64,000 bases of DNA, taken from the NCBI RefSeq assembly GCF_000687165.1, contig NZ_KK366049.1:124001-188000 (forward strand). Direction: 5' to 3'. Below, one piece after another: positions 62,232-64,000 of this stretch. Position numbers and translations under genes: made by a program. The notes beneath the pieces are model-generated. The model was not told the origin of the DNA. It did no database searches and was given only the letters and a program-made list of their open reading frames with translations. Positions within the stretch are counted from its first letter, which is position 1; every line of letters starts with the position of its first letter. Source of the stretch: Paracidovorax oryzae ATCC 19882. GTDB lineage: Bacteria > Pseudomonadota > Gammaproteobacteria > Burkholderiales > Burkholderiaceae_C.

Positions 62232-62936
62232 ATGACTTCCGACCTTCCGGCCACTCGCCCACGGCTCGCGCTCTTCGACCTGGACCACACGCTGCTGCCG
62301 CTCGACTCCGACTACGAGTGGGGCGAGTTCACCATCCGCATCGGCTGGAACGACCGCACCGAATTCGGGCGCCGCAACAAGGAGTTCTACGACCACTACG
62401 TGGCCGGCACGCTGAATGTGCACGACTACGTGCGCTTCGCGGTGGATGCGGCGCGCCAGCGCGGGCCCGAGGCGGCTGCGGCGGCGCACGCGCAGTTCAT
62501 GAGCGAGGTCATCGGCCCGGCCATCCTGCCGCAGGCGCTCGACCTGCTGCGCACCCACCAGGGCGCAGGCGACGAGGTCGTCATCATCACGGCCACCAAC
62601 GAGTTCGTCACCGCACCGATCGCGCGGGCCCTGGGCGTGGAACAGCTGCTGGCCGTGGAGCTCGAGCGCGATGAAAGCGGGTGGATCACCGGCGGCATCC
62701 GCGGCGTGCCCTCCATGCGCGAAGGCAAGGTGCAGCGCATGGAACAATGGCTGTCTGCCCGCGGCTGGACCTGGAGCGATGTGGAAAGCACTTTCTACAG
62801 CGATTCCATGAACGACGTGCCATTGCTCGAAAAAGTCGACCACCCCGTCGCCACCAACCCCGACCCCCGCCTGCGCGCACTCGCGCAGCAGCGCGGCTGG
62901 CGCATCCTGGACCTGTTTTCTACGCCATCACCATGA
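62232..62936 (+). CDS. HAD-superfamily phosphatase (HAD-IB, SerB-like)
   Basis: A 234-residue HAD hydrolase. Motif I is ALFDLDHTLLPLDSDYEW (two Asp of DxDxT), motif II VIITATNEF, motif III includes the Lys in REGKVQRM, and motif IV STFYSDSMNDVPLLE. It belongs to the IB subfamily with SerB and histidinol-phosphatase-like enzymes of beta-proteobacteria. The substrate is not certain. Its stop overlaps the pcnB start by ATGA, and it follows hda by 49 bases. Confidence 0.88.
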   Translation: MTSDLPATRPRLALFDLDHTLLPLDSDYEWGEFTIRIGWNDRTEFGRRNKEFYDHYVAGTLNVHDYVRFAVDAARQRGPEAAAAAHAQFMSEVIGPAILPQALDLLRTHQGAGDEVVIITATNEFVTAPIARALGVEQLLAVELERDESGWITGGIRGVPSMREGKVQRMEQWLSARGWTWSDVESTFYSDSMNDVPLLEKVDHPVATNPDPRLRALAQQRGWRILDLFSTPSP

Positions 62937-64000
62937 TCAAGAAGTTCATCGACAAGCTGCTCGGCAAGGCCGCACCGGGCGCGGGCCGTGGAAAGAACCG
63001 CTTCGGCAAGCGCGAGGATGTGCCCGCCTCCGAGCACGGCATCGACCCGGAACTCGTGGACCGCCGCGCCACCGAGGTGGTGCGTACGCTCCAGCAGGCG
63101 GGCTACGAGGCCTACATCGTCGGCGGCGCCGTGCGCGACCTGCTGCTGGGCCTCAAGCCCAAGGACTTCGACGTGGCCACCAACGCCACGCCGGAGCAGG
63201 TCAAGGGACTGTTCCGCCGGGCCTTCATCATCGGCAAGCGCTTCCGCATCGTGCACGTGGTGCACGGCCGCGGCCGCGAGCACGAGGTGATCGAGGTCTC
63301 CACCTTCCGCGCCTACCTCGACAACACCGCCGCCGAACAGCAGGTGAGCGGCAACGAGAAGACTTCCCGGGCCGCGCTGGCCGGCATGCAGCACGCCGTG
63401 GACGCCAGCGGCCGCGTGCTGCGCGACAACGTCTGGGGCCCGCAGGACGAGGACGCCACGCGCCGCGACTTCACCATCAATGCGATGTACTACGACCCGG
63501 CCACGCAGGTGGTGGTGGACTACCACAAGGGCATCCAGGATGCGCGCAAGAAGGTGATCCGCATGATCGGCGACCCGGCCACGCGCTACCGCGAAGACCC
63601 GGTGCGCATCATCCGCGCCGTGCGCTTCGCGGCCAAGCTCGCCGGCGTCGGCTTCACCATCGAGCCCAAGACCGCCGCGCCGCTCGTGCAGTCGCAGGCC
63701 CTGCTGGCCGACGTGCCGCAGAGCCGCATGTTCGACGAGATGCTCAAGCTGCTGCAGACGGGCCACGCGATCGCCACGATCGAGCAGCTCAGGAAGCTGG
63801 GCCTTTCCACCGGCATCTACCCGCTGCTGGACGTGGTGGTGGAGCGGGCCGGCACCTCCTTCGTGAGCGCCGCGCTGGCCGACACCGACCGCCGCGTGGG
63901 CGAGGGCAAGCCGGTGGCGCCGAGCTTCCTGCTCGCTTGCGTGCTCTGGCAGGACGTGAAGACGCAGTGGGACCGCCGCCTCGCGCAGCGCGAGCATCCG
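62933..64000 (+). CDS. pcnB: Poly(A) polymerase I, cut by right window edge
   Basis: The first 356 codons are in the window; the C-terminal tail lies beyond it. The nucleotidyltransferase core is visible: YIVGGAVRDLLLGLKPKDFD with the DxD metal ligands, RRDFTINAMYYDP and RYREDPVRIIRAVRFAAKL. The basic, unstructured N-terminus (IDKLLGKAAPGAGRGKNRFG) is typical of proteobacterial PcnB. It adds 3' A-tails that mark RNAs for decay. The start is coupled to the HAD gene by ATGA. Confidence 0.95.
   Translation, partial: MIKKFIDKLLGKAAPGAGRGKNRFGKREDVPASEHGIDPELVDRRATEVVRTLQQAGYEAYIVGGAVRDLLLGLKPKDFDVATNATPEQVKGLFRRAFIIGKRFRIVHVVHGRGREHEVIEVSTFRAYLDNTAAEQQVSGNEKTSRAALAGMQHAVDASGRVLRDNVWGPQDEDATRRDFTINAMYYDPATQVVVDYHKGIQDARKKVIRMIGDPATRYREDPVRIIRAVRFAAKLAGVGFTIEPKTAAPLVQSQALLADVPQSRMFDEMLKLLQTGHAIATIEQLRKLGLSTGIYPLLDVVVERAGTSFVSAALADTDRRVGEGKPVAPSFLLACVLWQDVKTQWDRRLAQREHP

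Overview
The window is G+C-rich DNA (roughly two-thirds G+C by eye) packed with short-spaced genes. It looks like a beta-proteobacterial chromosome of the family Comamonadaceae, most like Acidovorax. This rests on gene content and order (thrB / DUF2782 / polA; purM / AI-2E-type permease / hda / HAD / pcnB; algZR beside argH; Bug-type solute receptors; DUF3079, DUF3034 and BPSS1780 families) and on protein style. No database was searched, so the genus is an inference.

Layout. 1-1640: an iron-regulated pair, the start of a di-haem oxidoreductase and an imelysin, with a Fur-box-like site. 1700-3900: a TAT-exported PhoX phosphatase with a terminator and a four-repeat Pho-box-like array. 3900-9340: a membrane protein, homoserine kinase, a DUF2782 protein and DNA polymerase I. 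9340-11700: an unrecognised protein and two tandem paralogous secreted proteins. 11860-16080: an amino-acid cluster with a LysR regulator, a DadA-like dehydrogenase, a glutamate/aspartate-type binding protein and an Asp/Glu racemase. 16085-19015: an overlapping four-gene operon (DUF393, SDR, DoxX-like, DUF2269) below a GbsR/MarR regulator that has a perfect palindrome in front of it. 19160-21010: a dienelactone hydrolase and a histidine-rich ZIP transporter.

21110-24960 is the accessory part. Base composition drops sharply. It carries a lipoprotein, an AAA ATPase of the DUF3696/OLD-like kind overlapping a PIN-domain nuclease, and then broken IS3- and IS5-type transposase genes. The ATPase-PIN pair is the best candidate for an undescribed system, probably defence. 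A second candidate is at 55467-56422: a 74-residue protein overlapping by ATGA with a protein that looks like an H-Y-E ADP-ribosyltransferase toxin.

24960-35505: a secreted argininosuccinate-lyase-like protein, the AlgR/AlgZ-type two-component pair, argH, a Bug receptor, a divergent LysR/MFS pair, an SGNH hydrolase and OpgC. 35701-47068: a giant alpha-2-macroglobulin and its usual partner PBP1C, here separated by DUF3079, an NTF2-like protein and a chemoreceptor. 47165-55464: an EamA transporter, an L-lactate-dehydrogenase-like flavoprotein, a second chemoreceptor, a DUF3455 lipoprotein, DUF3034 plus an exported truncated globin, and DNA polymerase IV. 56589-58815: a GlxA-type regulator, a DJ-1/PfpI protein and an isochorismatase-like hydrolase. 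58937-64000: housekeeping genes ending in a pcnB cut by the window edge. I saw no tRNA, rRNA or CRISPR array.
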